Assembly (NCBI RefSeq): GCF_021390245.1
Contig: NZ_JAJUXH010000023.1
Coordinates: forward strand, 1-64,000
DNA: 64,000 bases
From: Dyadobacter sp. CY323
GTDB taxonomy: Bacteria > Bacteroidota > Bacteroidia > Cytophagales > Spirosomataceae
Direction of reading: 5' to 3'
This document shows positions 26,587-34,920 of this stretch, in pieces. Under the pieces are notes generated by a model. It was not told where the DNA came from. It saw nothing but the letters and a program-made list of their open reading frames with translations, and made no database searches. The position numbers and the translations under genes were made by a program. Each line of letters starts with the position of its first letter. Positions within the stretch are counted from its first letter, which is position 1.

Positions 26587-28341
26587 ATGGATCATTTCGT
26601 TGTTTCTGCCAGAAAATACCGTCCGGTCACCTTTGATTCGGTCGTGGGGCAATCACACATTACTACCACTTTAAAAAATGCGATCCGTACAAACCACCTC
26701 GCGCAGGCCTTCCTTTTCTGCGGTCCCCGGGGTGTCGGAAAAACAACTTGTGCACGGATTTTAGCCAAAACCATTAACTGTCAGAACCTAGGCGACGACG
26801 TGGAAGCTTGCGGCGAATGCGAGTCTTGTGTCAGTTTCCAAAACAGCGCATCTTTCAACATTCATGAGCTCGATGCGGCCTCAAATAACTCCGTAGAAGA
26901 TATACGGAACCTGATCGATCAGGTTCGCTATCCTCCGCAAACGGGGAATTACAAAATATACATTATCGACGAGGTGCATATGCTGTCGCAGGCAGCTTTC
27001 AATGCGTTTCTGAAAACACTTGAAGAACCGCCCAGCTACGCAATCTTCATTCTCGCGACGACGGAGAAACATAAAATCCTTCCTACCATCCTGTCGCGAT
27101 GCCAGATATTTGACTTCAATAGGATCCAGCCGAAAGATATTGCCTACCATTTGGCTGATATCGCTCAGAAAGAAGGCATTGAAACTGAAAAAGAAGCATT
27201 AGAACTAATCGGACAAAAAGCGGATGGTGGTTTGCGCGACGCTCTTTCCATGTTCGATTTGAATGTGACGTTTTCAACAGATAACCGGCTTACTTATGAA
27301 GCTGTTCTGGAAAATTTGCACATTCTGGATTATGACTATTATTTCAAAATCACCGATGCACTTACCAGCGGCAGCATTGCCCGCGCATTGGTATTGTTTG
27401 ATGAAATTTTACGAAAAGGCTTTGACGGCCATTTGTTTGTGGTCGGGCTGCTCGAACATTTCAGAAATCTGCTCGTTTGTAAAGATCCTGCGACTGTAAC
27501 GCTTTTACAGGTATCCGAATCTGCGGAACGGAAATACCAGGAACAGTCTGCATTAGCGGATATGAGTTTTTTGTTGTCTGCTTTGAGCATCGCCGGTCAA
27601 TGCGATATCAATTACAAATCGGCCCGGAACCAGCGGCTCCACGTCGAACTTTGCCTCATGAAGCTGGCGAACCTGCCGCATATTCTTCAACTTGATTCTC
27701 TTGCCGCCGTTGATGAAACGGCAAAAAAAAAAGTTGAGCCTCAACCTTCAAACGGAACGGTAGTTCAAAAACCGGATGAGAATGAGGTAAAAACACAAAT
27801 TGCAGACACCATTTCGGTTGATGCGCCTGCGCCGGTAGTTCCTCCCATAGGAACATCATCGAAGTTGAAAAGTACCATTTCCCTCACTCCCGCAATTCCT
27901 CCCATTCAGGAACTAAAAAAAGCGGCTTCCGACACTGCCGTAGCTGAAACTGCTTTTACAAACCACATCAGAAAAGAAGAGCTTTCTTTGGAAGTCTTGC
28001 AAAAGTTTTGGTATGAATTTGCAGAGAAACGAAAGCAATCCGGAAACTCCACCACAGAAGAAATCACGCTCAACAAGGAATTTAAGTTAGCCGGCACGGT
28101 CATTGAAATGGCGCTGGACAATACCCACCAGCTCGAAGCCATTCAAAATGCCCGATATGATCTATTGGGTTACCTAAAAAGCAGGATCAATGCCCCGAAG
28201 TTGGATATAAATGCTCGGGTAGCGCCTCAGGAAGTAAACAGGCTCCCGTATACTCCGGCAGAAAAATTCAATTATATGGCAGAGAAAAATCCCTACTTGC
28301 TGGAATTGAAGCAAGCCCTGGGCCTGGATGTAGATTTTTAA
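26587..28341 (+). CDS. dnaX: DNA polymerase III subunit gamma/tau
   Basis: A 584-residue clamp-loader ATPase. Start is the ATG of MDHFVVSARKYRP, the family's conserved beginning. Walker A GPRGVGKT lies at 46-53, a zinc module uses Cys65, Cys75, Cys78 and Cys81, and the SRC/DEVH-type Walker B DEVHMLS and sensor 1 TTEKHKILPTILSRCQ follow. After about residue 370 comes a low-complexity Lys/Pro/Thr linker and a tau-type C-terminal domain. I see no clear slippery A-run for a programmed gamma form except AAAAAAAAA near 27722, which could allow one. Its 3' end overlaps the convergent coaE gene by four bases. Confidence 0.96.
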   Translation: MDHFVVSARKYRPVTFDSVVGQSHITTTLKNAIRTNHLAQAFLFCGPRGVGKTTCARILAKTINCQNLGDDVEACGECESCVSFQNSASFNIHELDAASNNSVEDIRNLIDQVRYPPQTGNYKIYIIDEVHMLSQAAFNAFLKTLEEPPSYAIFILATTEKHKILPTILSRCQIFDFNRIQPKDIAYHLADIAQKEGIETEKEALELIGQKADGGLRDALSMFDLNVTFSTDNRLTYEAVLENLHILDYDYYFKITDALTSGSIARALVLFDEILRKGFDGHLFVVGLLEHFRNLLVCKDPATVTLLQVSESAERKYQEQSALADMSFLLSALSIAGQCDINYKSARNQRLHVELCLMKLANLPHILQLDSLAAVDETAKKKVEPQPSNGTVVQKPDENEVKTQIADTISVDAPAPVVPPIGTSSKLKSTISLTPAIPPIQELKKAASDTAVAETAFTNHIRKEELSLEVLQKFWYEFAEKRKQSGNSTTEEITLNKEFKLAGTVIEMALDNTHQLEAIQNARYDLLGYLKSRINAPKLDINARVAPQEVNRLPYTPAEKFNYMAEKNPYLLELKQALGLDVDF

Positions 28342-28943
28342 TGTGACGCTTTCCCCAAAAATAAATGGTGTAGCTCCATAACCTGCGGGATCAGTGCCGC
28401 CGATTCATTATTATTTATAAAAAAATCGCCGGTTTTCCTCCTGGATTCATCTGTTACCTGTCGCTGAATAATGGCCTTGATCTCTTCCTCCGAACGATTG
28501 TCGCGCTGCAAAATCCGTTGGATTCTCACTTCAACCGACGCTTCAACCACAATAACGTAATCAAGCGAATTACCATCGCCCGCCCGGTTCATAATGGCCG
28601 CTTCCTTGGCGACATATGGCGCATTGTGATTCGCACGAACCCAGTTCTCCGTGTCACGCATCACAACCGGATGAATGATCGCATTGAGTTTTTTGAGCAG
28701 GACTTCATCTTTAAAAACAACGGAAGCGACGAAAGTCGTGTCGTAAAGTCCGTCTGCATTGTAAGCTTGCGCACTTAACAATTCCACAACCTTTTCGCGG
28801 ATTTCCGGATCGTGGTTTGTAAGCCATTTGGCCCGATCGTCGGCATAATATACTGGGATATTCAGGCAGGAAAATAATTGACAAACCACACTTTTGCCAG
28901 ACCCAATTCCACCAGTGACACCAATTTGGAGAGGTTTTGACAT
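28338..28943 (-). CDS. coaE: Dephospho-CoA kinase
   Basis: A 201-residue kinase for the last step of coenzyme A synthesis (phosphorylation of the 3'-OH of dephospho-CoA). P-loop GGIGSGKS at 11-18, the lid region RDNRSEEEI and the CoA-binding block YADDRAKWLT are standard. Last gene of the leftward nusB-ytxH-DUF1573-yajC-ybbR-coaE operon (12-nt gap to the preceding gene). Its stop overlaps the dnaX stop by four bases on the other strand. Confidence 0.95.
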   Translation of the reverse strand: MSKPLQIGVTGGIGSGKSVVCQLFSCLNIPVYYADDRAKWLTNHDPEIREKVVELLSAQAYNADGLYDTTFVASVVFKDEVLLKKLNAIIHPVVMRDTENWVRANHNAPYVAKEAAIMNRAGDGNSLDYVIVVEASVEVRIQRILQRDNRSEEEIKAIIQRQVTDESRRKTGDFFINNNESAALIPQVMELHHLFLGKASH

Positions 28944-28954
28944 GGAATCAAAAA

Positions 28955-29647
28955 TTACAGAGGAGGAGGTGTCAGATATTGGGCTACTTCAAAACTTATA
29001 AAAACGTCTCGATGACTCACCTCAACGAGCGGCGAAGCAGGCAATGGTATCGGCAGGTTCTCGTCGTAATTGTTCTGAATCTTCGGTGTCGGCACCGAAA
29101 CGCGGATGGTATCCGGGTATGATTTAATCAGTGAAACAGGCCCATCGACCGAGATCAGCGATGGCGAGACATTAACCAAACTGGAAATCACATATCCTTC
29201 CCGGATATTGATGCCCGCACTGTCTACCCGGATCGGGATGATTTTTCGGATTTTTGGTTCAAAACTCAATTCAAACGTATCCGAAACCACGTAATTCACG
29301 CGCAGGTTGGGGAAAAGTTCGGTAATCTGCGCAGTTAATGCACTCGGGTTGATGACCGTTGCTTCATTTGGGTTTTGAACTTTGTAAACAACGGGGTTTG
29401 CATTGAAATTCAGCCATGACTTTTGCAACAAGCTCCATCCATCGCCCGAAACATTGACTGAAATTTGTTTCGGAAGAGGCTGCATAGGAACGTATGCAGC
29501 CTGGTCATATTCAACAGAAAGTGGATAATTCAACTTCAATGAGTAATTATCCTTATTGAGCACATTCATTAACCAAAAGAATGAAGCTGCCAGAAAGCAT
29601 CCCAGGTAAGTTTTGATTCTATTTTGGTTAGGTGGAACGTAACTCAC
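28955..29647 (-). CDS. YbbR/CdaR-like domain protein
   Basis: A 230-residue membrane-anchored protein: a TM segment at about residues 11-27 then YbbR-type beta repeats (residues 35-220, with SVNVSGDGW, PIRVDSAGI and VDGPVSLI). In other phyla CdaR is the partner of a diadenylate cyclase; here the cyclase is not adjacent. It sits between yajC and coaE, its usual Bacteroidetes position. Confidence 0.85.
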   Translation of the reverse strand: MSYVPPNQNRIKTYLGCFLAASFFWLMNVLNKDNYSLKLNYPLSVEYDQAAYVPMQPLPKQISVNVSGDGWSLLQKSWLNFNANPVVYKVQNPNEATVINPSALTAQITELFPNLRVNYVVSDTFELSFEPKIRKIIPIRVDSAGINIREGYVISSLVNVSPSLISVDGPVSLIKSYPDTIRVSVPTPKIQNNYDENLPIPLPASPLVEVSHRDVFISFEVAQYLTPPPL

Positions 29648-29652
29648 AATTT

Positions 29653-29952
29653 TTATCCTGCAATCGTACGTGAAATAGCCGATTTATCAACAGTCAATTT
29701 AACTCCTTTATCTAATTCAAGTGTAACTGTTGTTTCTTCAACTGTATAAATTCTTGCATGTATCCCTCCGATCGTCACAACCTGATCGCCTTTTTTAAGG
29801 TTTCCAAGCAACTCTTTTTGTTCCTTTTGCTTTTTTTGCTGCGGACGGATCATGAAAAAGTAAAAAACGCCAATGATACCTACCCACATAACGACCTGGT
29901 AGATCATTGCCTGTGAACCGCCTGCTTCTGCCTGTGCTAAAATGAACTTCAT
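29653..29952 (-). CDS. yajC: Preprotein translocase subunit YajC
   Basis: A 99-residue single-pass protein that associates with SecDF. TM at about 17-37 (VVMWVGIIGVFYFFMIRPQ), followed by the family hallmark RPQQKKQKEQ and a small beta domain with LKKGDQVVTIGGIHA. Fourth gene of the leftward operon. Confidence 0.96.
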   Translation of the reverse strand: MKFILAQAEAGGSQAMIYQVVMWVGIIGVFYFFMIRPQQKKQKEQKELLGNLKKGDQVVTIGGIHARIYTVEETTVTLELDKGVKLTVDKSAISRTIAG

Positions 29953-29982
29953 TGTATTGGATAGATTAGTAAATAGAGTTGG

Positions 29983-30423
29983 TTAATTTTTTACTTCCGG
30001 CTTCGGAACTGCATTCACAATTCCCCGGAGCCTCAATTCAGAATACGCCGGTTCGGTATTCGCATAAACGGTGATCGTCTTCACCTGCGGGCCGGATTTG
30101 TTTTTAGTGTCAAACCGGACCTTTATGCTCGACGTTTCATTCGGCCCGATCGGTTCTTTGGGCCATTCGGGTGTTGTACAGCCACAGGATGAAGTGATAT
30201 TGTTCAAAATCAATGGATATTCTCCATTGTTTTTGAATTTAAAATCATGCTCCACAATGGCCCCTTCATTGACGGTACCAAAATCGTAAGACGCACTGTC
30301 CAGTAATGTCAGGACAGGCGCCTTTCCGGTAGCTTCCTTATCCCCACTTTTCTCTTCGGACTTTGAACAACCTAAAAAGCTGCTTACAATACCGATTACA
30401 ATGAAGAGGGACATTTTTTTCAT
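29983..30423 (-). CDS. DUF1573 lipoprotein
   Basis: A 146-residue lipoprotein starting at the MKKMSLF Met; an in-frame ATG three codons upstream (30432) overlaps the ytxH-like stop by one base and is the alternative. The lipobox is FLGC (Cys19). The DUF1573 beta-sandwich holds the family signature DFGTVNEGAIVEHDFKF and GCTTPEWPKEPI, followed by KSGPQVKTITVYANTEP. Function is not established. Third gene of the leftward operon. Confidence 0.9.
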   Translation of the reverse strand: MKKMSLFIVIGIVSSFLGCSKSEEKSGDKEATGKAPVLTLLDSASYDFGTVNEGAIVEHDFKFKNNGEYPLILNNITSSCGCTTPEWPKEPIGPNETSSIKVRFDTKNKSGPQVKTITVYANTEPAYSELRLRGIVNAVPKPEVKN

Positions 30424-30431
30424 GTAAATCA

Positions 30432-30734
30432 TTAACGTGCCTGACCTTTGATCTGAGCCATGAGTTTATCTACGTCTTCGAGCAGTCTTTCAGCTTTTTC
30501 GCGGGCATCATTTACCACACGTTCGCCTTCCGATCTCGAATAATTATCGGGCTGATCTTTTTTATCGACCAGGTCTTCGATTACATCCTGCAATTTTTCT
30601 CTGTACTTGGACAATCTGTAAGATAGCTGAGTACGAAGCACTTCGCCTTTGTCCGGGGCATAAAGTATTCCCAATGCCGCGCCTGTGATACAACCGGTCA
30701 GGAAGGCTATTAAACTATTACTGGTTTTACTCAT
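30432..30734 (-). CDS. YtxH-like small stress-related membrane protein
   Basis: A 100-residue protein with an N-terminal glycine/alanine-rich TM segment (LIAFLTGCITGAALGILYAPDKG) and a long helical tail (residues 35-100) rich in Lys/Glu/Arg, as in YtxH-domain proteins. It is in the usual place between nusB and DUF1573 in this operon. Confidence 0.88.
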   Translation of the reverse strand: MSKTSNSLIAFLTGCITGAALGILYAPDKGEVLRTQLSYRLSKYREKLQDVIEDLVDKKDQPDNYSRSEGERVVNDAREKAERLLEDVDKLMAQIKGQAR

Positions 30735-30831
30735 GTTTTTCTAGTTTTAGCTGACAATCGTTTCAGCTGATATGATAGCGAATGCTTCCCAAAAATTATT
30801 CCATGTCTAAAACCGGCATTTTCAGGAACTA

Positions 30832-31998
30832 TTATTTGTTGTCGATCAATCCTCGTCCGCTTTTTCTGATAACTCCTTCTTTGGCAAGTTTCACAGAAAG
30901 CACATCCAGGACGCCATTCACAAACTTACCACTTTTTGGGGTACTGTACCTTTTTGCTATTTCTATAAACTCATTAATGGTCACTTTTACTGGTATTCCA
31001 GGAAAATGGATCAACTCCGCCAATGCGGTTTTGAGAATGATCAGGTCAACAAGCGCGATCCGGTCAAGCTCCCAGTTTTTAAGCTGATCGTCCAGGTACA
31101 CATCATATTGGTCACTTTCCTGCACAACAATCCGACAAAGTTCTTCCACGAATTCACGATCCTCTTCCCAGTCTTTGGTCAAAGGCGCTAACTGGAAAGT
31201 GTTGCCTTGATCGGCGGATTTCAGTGTTTTGATAGCCAGGCTGCGTAAAAGCTCGCTGTGATCAACCCAATACAGATCGCGCTGCTCGAGATATTCCAGC
31301 GGTACTTCATGTTTAAGAATCACCTGCCTTAAAATATATTGAACAATGGCCTGATCTTCTTCGGGAGTGTGAGAAACCTGTTTGCAGTAGGCTTCGTATT
31401 CCGAATCTTTCCGAAGTGCTTCGCGGTAGATCTTCCGGATGAGGTTCATTTCGTTACTCCAGTTGACCCCGCTTCTGATGATCTCTTCCTGTAACGGAGC
31501 ATCGGCGATCAATACCTGAATGACCCGGTTCGTATCCAGCCCAGAATCCTTTGGAAATGGCGATTCGGGATCATCATATCTTCTCTCCCGGTCGATTTTT
31601 GCCTGATGTGCTAGCTCAATCAACATTGATAAAATCCTTACAAAATCAGTATAAATTGATTCTGTTTCGTTCAGAACCCTACGCACCATCTTCTCTCCGT
31701 CCGTAACAGTTTGTCGGCGATATGCTTCAAAAGCACTGGTCGCAACTCTGATTACCTGCTCGGGAAGTTCCTCATCCTCATTGGGTTTCCCGTGTTTGAT
31801 CAGTTCGTCGAGCGTCATCCCCGCCAGTCGCTTCATCCCTGCAAGCTTGGGGCGGTTTTGTGGTTCCATCGAGTTCAAATCTGGGGCAAAAGCCTCATCA
31901 ATACGGTCGAGTGCCAGTAAACGGTTCGCGTCCGCTGATAGTTGCCGGGCATAAAGTGCCTGAACTGCTTTTGTTCTTAATAATCTTCTATTCAGCAT
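30832..31998 (-). CDS. nusB: Transcription antitermination factor NusB (long Bacteroidetes form)
   Basis: A 388-residue protein that binds boxA RNA with NusE/S10 to support rRNA transcription. The C-terminal NusB core (about 265-380) carries IALVDLIILKTALAELIHFPGIPVKVTINEFIEIAKRYSTPKSGKFVNGVLD, and the N-terminus begins LLRTKAVQALYARQ. The extra N-terminal half is normal for the phylum. First gene of a six-gene leftward operon ending in coaE; divergent from the ABC exporter. Confidence 0.95.
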   Translation of the reverse strand: MLNRRLLRTKAVQALYARQLSADANRLLALDRIDEAFAPDLNSMEPQNRPKLAGMKRLAGMTLDELIKHGKPNEDEELPEQVIRVATSAFEAYRRQTVTDGEKMVRRVLNETESIYTDFVRILSMLIELAHQAKIDRERRYDDPESPFPKDSGLDTNRVIQVLIADAPLQEEIIRSGVNWSNEMNLIRKIYREALRKDSEYEAYCKQVSHTPEEDQAIVQYILRQVILKHEVPLEYLEQRDLYWVDHSELLRSLAIKTLKSADQGNTFQLAPLTKDWEEDREFVEELCRIVVQESDQYDVYLDDQLKNWELDRIALVDLIILKTALAELIHFPGIPVKVTINEFIEIAKRYSTPKSGKFVNGVLDVLSVKLAKEGVIRKSGRGLIDNK

Positions 31999-32155
31999 AA
32001 GCCGGAATACTAATTTGATAAAAGGTACAGTAAATCAAAGAACGAATCTTAGTTTGCACGGATCAGTTTTATATGAAAAGTCCGCATCTAGTGTTTAAAA
32101 TTGACCCAAAATTAGGGTATTTTGTTCAGAACTGAAAAAATGAAATGCCAGCTTT

Positions 32156-32163
32156 TACATTTG
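32156..32163 (+). promoter_or_regulatory. Candidate -7 box for the ABC exporter gene
   Basis: TACATTTG, an exact TAnnTTTG, about 68 nt before the GTG start. No good -33 is seen at the proper distance, so this is weak. The 233-nt gap serves two divergent genes. Confidence 0.3.
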
Positions 32164-32231
32164 CAACGTTTTAAGAGAATAGGATGTTGCCAATAAATAG
32201 TTTCTAGTTCTTCTGCAAAAAGTGTTAGCCG

Positions 32232-34013
32232 GTGAAAGCATTAAAGTACCTCAATAAGTACTTATGGAAATACAAGTGGTACCTCATTCTGGGAACCCTT
32301 TTTACCATTATCTCAAACCTTTTTGGCATTATTCCGGCCCAGCTTGTGCGTTATGCGCTCGACCTGGTGATTGAAACGCTGGACGTTTATTACCTGTTTA
32401 ACGGTGCATCCCTGCAAACCGGAATGTATGACATTTTTGCATTCAGCATTCTGCTTTACGGGTTACTGATCCTTTTAATGGCGCTGCTGAAAGGCATTTT
32501 CCTTTTCCTGGTGAGGCAGACGATTATCGTTATGTCCCGGCACATTGAATTTGAACTCAAAAACGATATATACCAGCATTACCAAACCCTTCCGGCGAGC
32601 TTTTTCCGTCGCCACAGCACGGGCGACCTCATGGCCCGCATTTCCGAAGATGTCAGCAATGTGCGGATTTACGTGGGTCCGGCACTTATGTACGGGATCA
32701 ACCTGATCGTACTTTTTTTCCTTGTAATCACCTACATGGCCTCGGTGAGCACGAAGCTTACGTTTTATGTTTTACTCCCATTGCCGGTACTTTCCGTGAG
32801 TGTGTATGTGGTCAATAGTATGATCATGAAACGCTCTCAGGAGATCCAGAAACAACTTTCTGCGCTTTCGACCTATGTGCAGGAAGCTTTCTCGGGAATC
32901 CGTGTGATTAAATCGTTCGTCCAGGAAAAACACTCCTTCTCCAACTTTGAAAAAGAAGCCGAAACGTTTAAGATTAAATCACTGGGTCTCACCAAGGTAG
33001 ATGCATTCTTCTACCCGGTAATTCTGTTACTGATCGGCCTCAGCAACATTCTCATTATTTACGTCGGCGGGCAGGAGATCATCAATGGAAAACTTACGCC
33101 TGGAAATATCACCGAGTTTATTTTGTATGTCAATATTCTTACGTGGCCGGTGATGGCGCTCGGCTGGACAACCAGTCAGATTCAGCGCGCAGCATCTTCC
33201 CAAACCCGTATTAATGAATTTTTGAACGAGAAAACAACGCTGGTTTCCGAGAAAAACATTGTCAAACCACTGGACGGAAAGATCACATTTAAAAATGTCG
33301 GTTTTATCTATCCGGACTCAGGCATTCAAGCCCTGGACAATTTTGATCTCGAAGTAAAATCAGGCGAAACCGTCGCGATCCTGGGAACAACCGGTTCGGG
33401 TAAAAGTACGCTGGCGCATTTACTTTGCCGGCTTTACGATCCGACCAGCGGCGAGATCCTGATTGATGACATCCCGATGAAAGAATACGATGTACACGCG
33501 TTTCGTCGACAGATCGGGTATGTACCACAGGATGTTTTCCTTTTTTCAGATAGTATTGAAAACAATGTCCGGTTTGGTACCAGCGACATGTCTTTTGAGC
33601 GGATCGAACAGGCTGTGAAAGACGCAGACCTATATCAAAATGTCATTGACTTCCCGCAGCGATATGGTACCATGCTGGGCGAGAGAGGAATTACGCTTTC
33701 AGGGGGACAGAAACAACGTTTGTCGATTGCGAGAGCGATTGCCCGGGACCCTAAAATCCTCGTACTAGACGATTGCCTCTCCGCCGTCGATACCAATACA
33801 GAAAATATCATTCTGAACAATCTGAAACGCATTATGGATCACCGGACTTCTGTGATCATTTCTCACCGCGTTTCATCGGCAAAGTTAGCGGACACGATTG
33901 TCGTTCTCGACGAAGGTAAGATCATCGAGCAGGGAACACATACGTCCCTGATGGCCGCGAATGGAGCTTATAAAGAACTTTACGAGAAGCAGTTAGTTGC
34001 AGAAGAAGTTTAA
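32232..34013 (+). CDS. ABC transporter, fused membrane and ATP-binding domains (exporter type)
   Basis: A 593-residue half-transporter with six TM segments (first 320 residues) and one nucleotide-binding domain: Walker A GTTGSGKST near 385, Q-loop IGYVPQDVFLFSD, signature LSGGQKQR near 490, Walker B ILVLDDCLSAVD near 510 and the H-loop ISHRVSSAK. Walker B ends in Asp instead of the usual catalytic Glu, a pattern known from MdlA/MdlB-type and TM287-like degenerate sites; a homodimer would then have two weak sites. GTG start. Substrate unknown. Confidence 0.93.
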   Translation: MKALKYLNKYLWKYKWYLILGTLFTIISNLFGIIPAQLVRYALDLVIETLDVYYLFNGASLQTGMYDIFAFSILLYGLLILLMALLKGIFLFLVRQTIIVMSRHIEFELKNDIYQHYQTLPASFFRRHSTGDLMARISEDVSNVRIYVGPALMYGINLIVLFFLVITYMASVSTKLTFYVLLPLPVLSVSVYVVNSMIMKRSQEIQKQLSALSTYVQEAFSGIRVIKSFVQEKHSFSNFEKEAETFKIKSLGLTKVDAFFYPVILLLIGLSNILIIYVGGQEIINGKLTPGNITEFILYVNILTWPVMALGWTTSQIQRAASSQTRINEFLNEKTTLVSEKNIVKPLDGKITFKNVGFIYPDSGIQALDNFDLEVKSGETVAILGTTGSGKSTLAHLLCRLYDPTSGEILIDDIPMKEYDVHAFRRQIGYVPQDVFLFSDSIENNVRFGTSDMSFERIEQAVKDADLYQNVIDFPQRYGTMLGERGITLSGGQKQRLSIARAIARDPKILVLDDCLSAVDTNTENIILNNLKRIMDHRTSVIISHRVSSAKLADTIVVLDEGKIIEQGTHTSLMAANGAYKELYEKQLVAEEV

Positions 34014-34021
34014 TGCAATGA

Positions 34022-34783
34022 TCATTTCGAAAGCTTCTTCATTTCCTCCTTCATCTCCTTCATTTCCTGATAAAGGCTATTCAAACTAATGTTCTGGGTA
34101 TCTGCTTCCAGATCAAAAGTTAACTTGCTGTTTACCGCCCAAACTTCCCTGATTTCATTGCGGTCGATCCGGATCGGCGCATAGTCCGGGTTAAGGGAGA
34201 TTAAATTGATAAAGCCGGATTGACCTTCCTTCTGTACTTTTTTAACCAGAATACTATCCGCGGTCACGACCACATACATGCGTTTGCTGCTCAGGTTTTC
34301 CCAATCATCCTCCGCCCTCCCCACGATCCATTCCCCCGAATGTAACGCCGGCAACATACTGTCGCCCTCGACCTGAAATCCCCGAAACGTAGCATTCCGA
34401 TACTCCGGCAATGGAATACTGAATGCAGGCAGACTTTCAAACCATTGTGAGTCACCGATATTATTAGGATAACCTGCCGCTGCTTTCGCATTTACCAATA
34501 CAATATTATCGTTTCCCGCATTGTCGACGGTCACAACCTTCGGATGGATCGAAAGCTTATCGGAATGGAGGTACTTTTGTGTACTATCGCCAAAAAGCCA
34601 CAATGGATTGATGTGGTATTTTTTCAAAAGTTCCTTCACAACCTGGCCGGGAATGCGTGTCCTGCCCCTCTCAATGTCCGCAGTTGTAGCACTAATGCCG
34701 AGCTCCTCGGCAAATGCGGATTGTGTAAAATTCAATTCCTCTCTTATCTGCTTAAAGCGTTTAAACTCCTCGTCGATTGGCAT
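34022..34783 (-). CDS. XRE/S24 self-cleaving LexA-like transcriptional regulator
   Basis: A 253-residue repressor. The N-terminal helix-turn-helix is at residues 9-60 (FTQSAFAEELGISATTADIERG), the S24 protease domain at about 120-215 with the catalytic Ser142 in VEGDSMLPAL and Lys181 or Lys182 in SILVKKVQK. An Ala-Gly pair at 103-104 lies about 38 residues before the Ser, the distance expected for a LexA/UmuD cleavage bond. It is divergent from dinB with three symmetric GGA-N5-TCC sites in between, so it probably represses dinB (and dnaE) and itself until RecA-triggered self-cleavage. A phage repressor origin cannot be excluded, but no phage genes are near. Confidence 0.88.
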   Translation of the reverse strand: MPIDEEFKRFKQIREELNFTQSAFAEELGISATTADIERGRTRIPGQVVKELLKKYHINPLWLFGDSTQKYLHSDKLSIHPKVVTVDNAGNDNIVLVNAKAAAGYPNNIGDSQWFESLPAFSIPLPEYRNATFRGFQVEGDSMLPALHSGEWIVGRAEDDWENLSSKRMYVVVTADSILVKKVQKEGQSGFINLISLNPDYAPIRIDRNEIREVWAVNSKLTFDLEADTQNISLNSLYQEMKEMKEEMKKLSK

Positions 34784-34823
34784 ATTGGAAATGGTTGGTA
34801 GATCAGGCTAATGCATTAACATT

Positions 34824-34894
34824 CAAATATATAAAAAATTTTGGAAATATTCCTTTTATCACTTGGATATACTCCATATATTTGGAATAAATCC
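34824..34894. promoter_or_regulatory. Divergent promoters with three GGA-N5-TCC operators
   Basis: Operators: GGAAATATTCC (34843-34853), GGATATACTCC (34865-34875) and GGAATAAATCC (34884-34894), each preceded by TT, with centres 22 and 19 bp apart. The rightward -7 box TATATTTG (34877-34884) for dinB touches the third operator, with TTTT 19 nt upstream as -33. The leftward -7 box is CAAATATA at 34824-34831 (TATATTTG on the minus strand); the first operator covers its -33 region. Both boxes match TAnnTTTG exactly. A weaker half site TTCCAA follows at 34910-34915. Confidence 0.75.
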
Positions 34895-34920
34895 ATAAAT
34901 CAGTAAAAATTCCAAATCGC

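Noticed and set aside
34022..34783. S24/helix-turn-helix gene as a prophage repressor
   Set aside because: No integrase, structural or lysis gene lies near; the divergent neighbours are DNA-damage polymerases, which fits a chromosomal regulator better.
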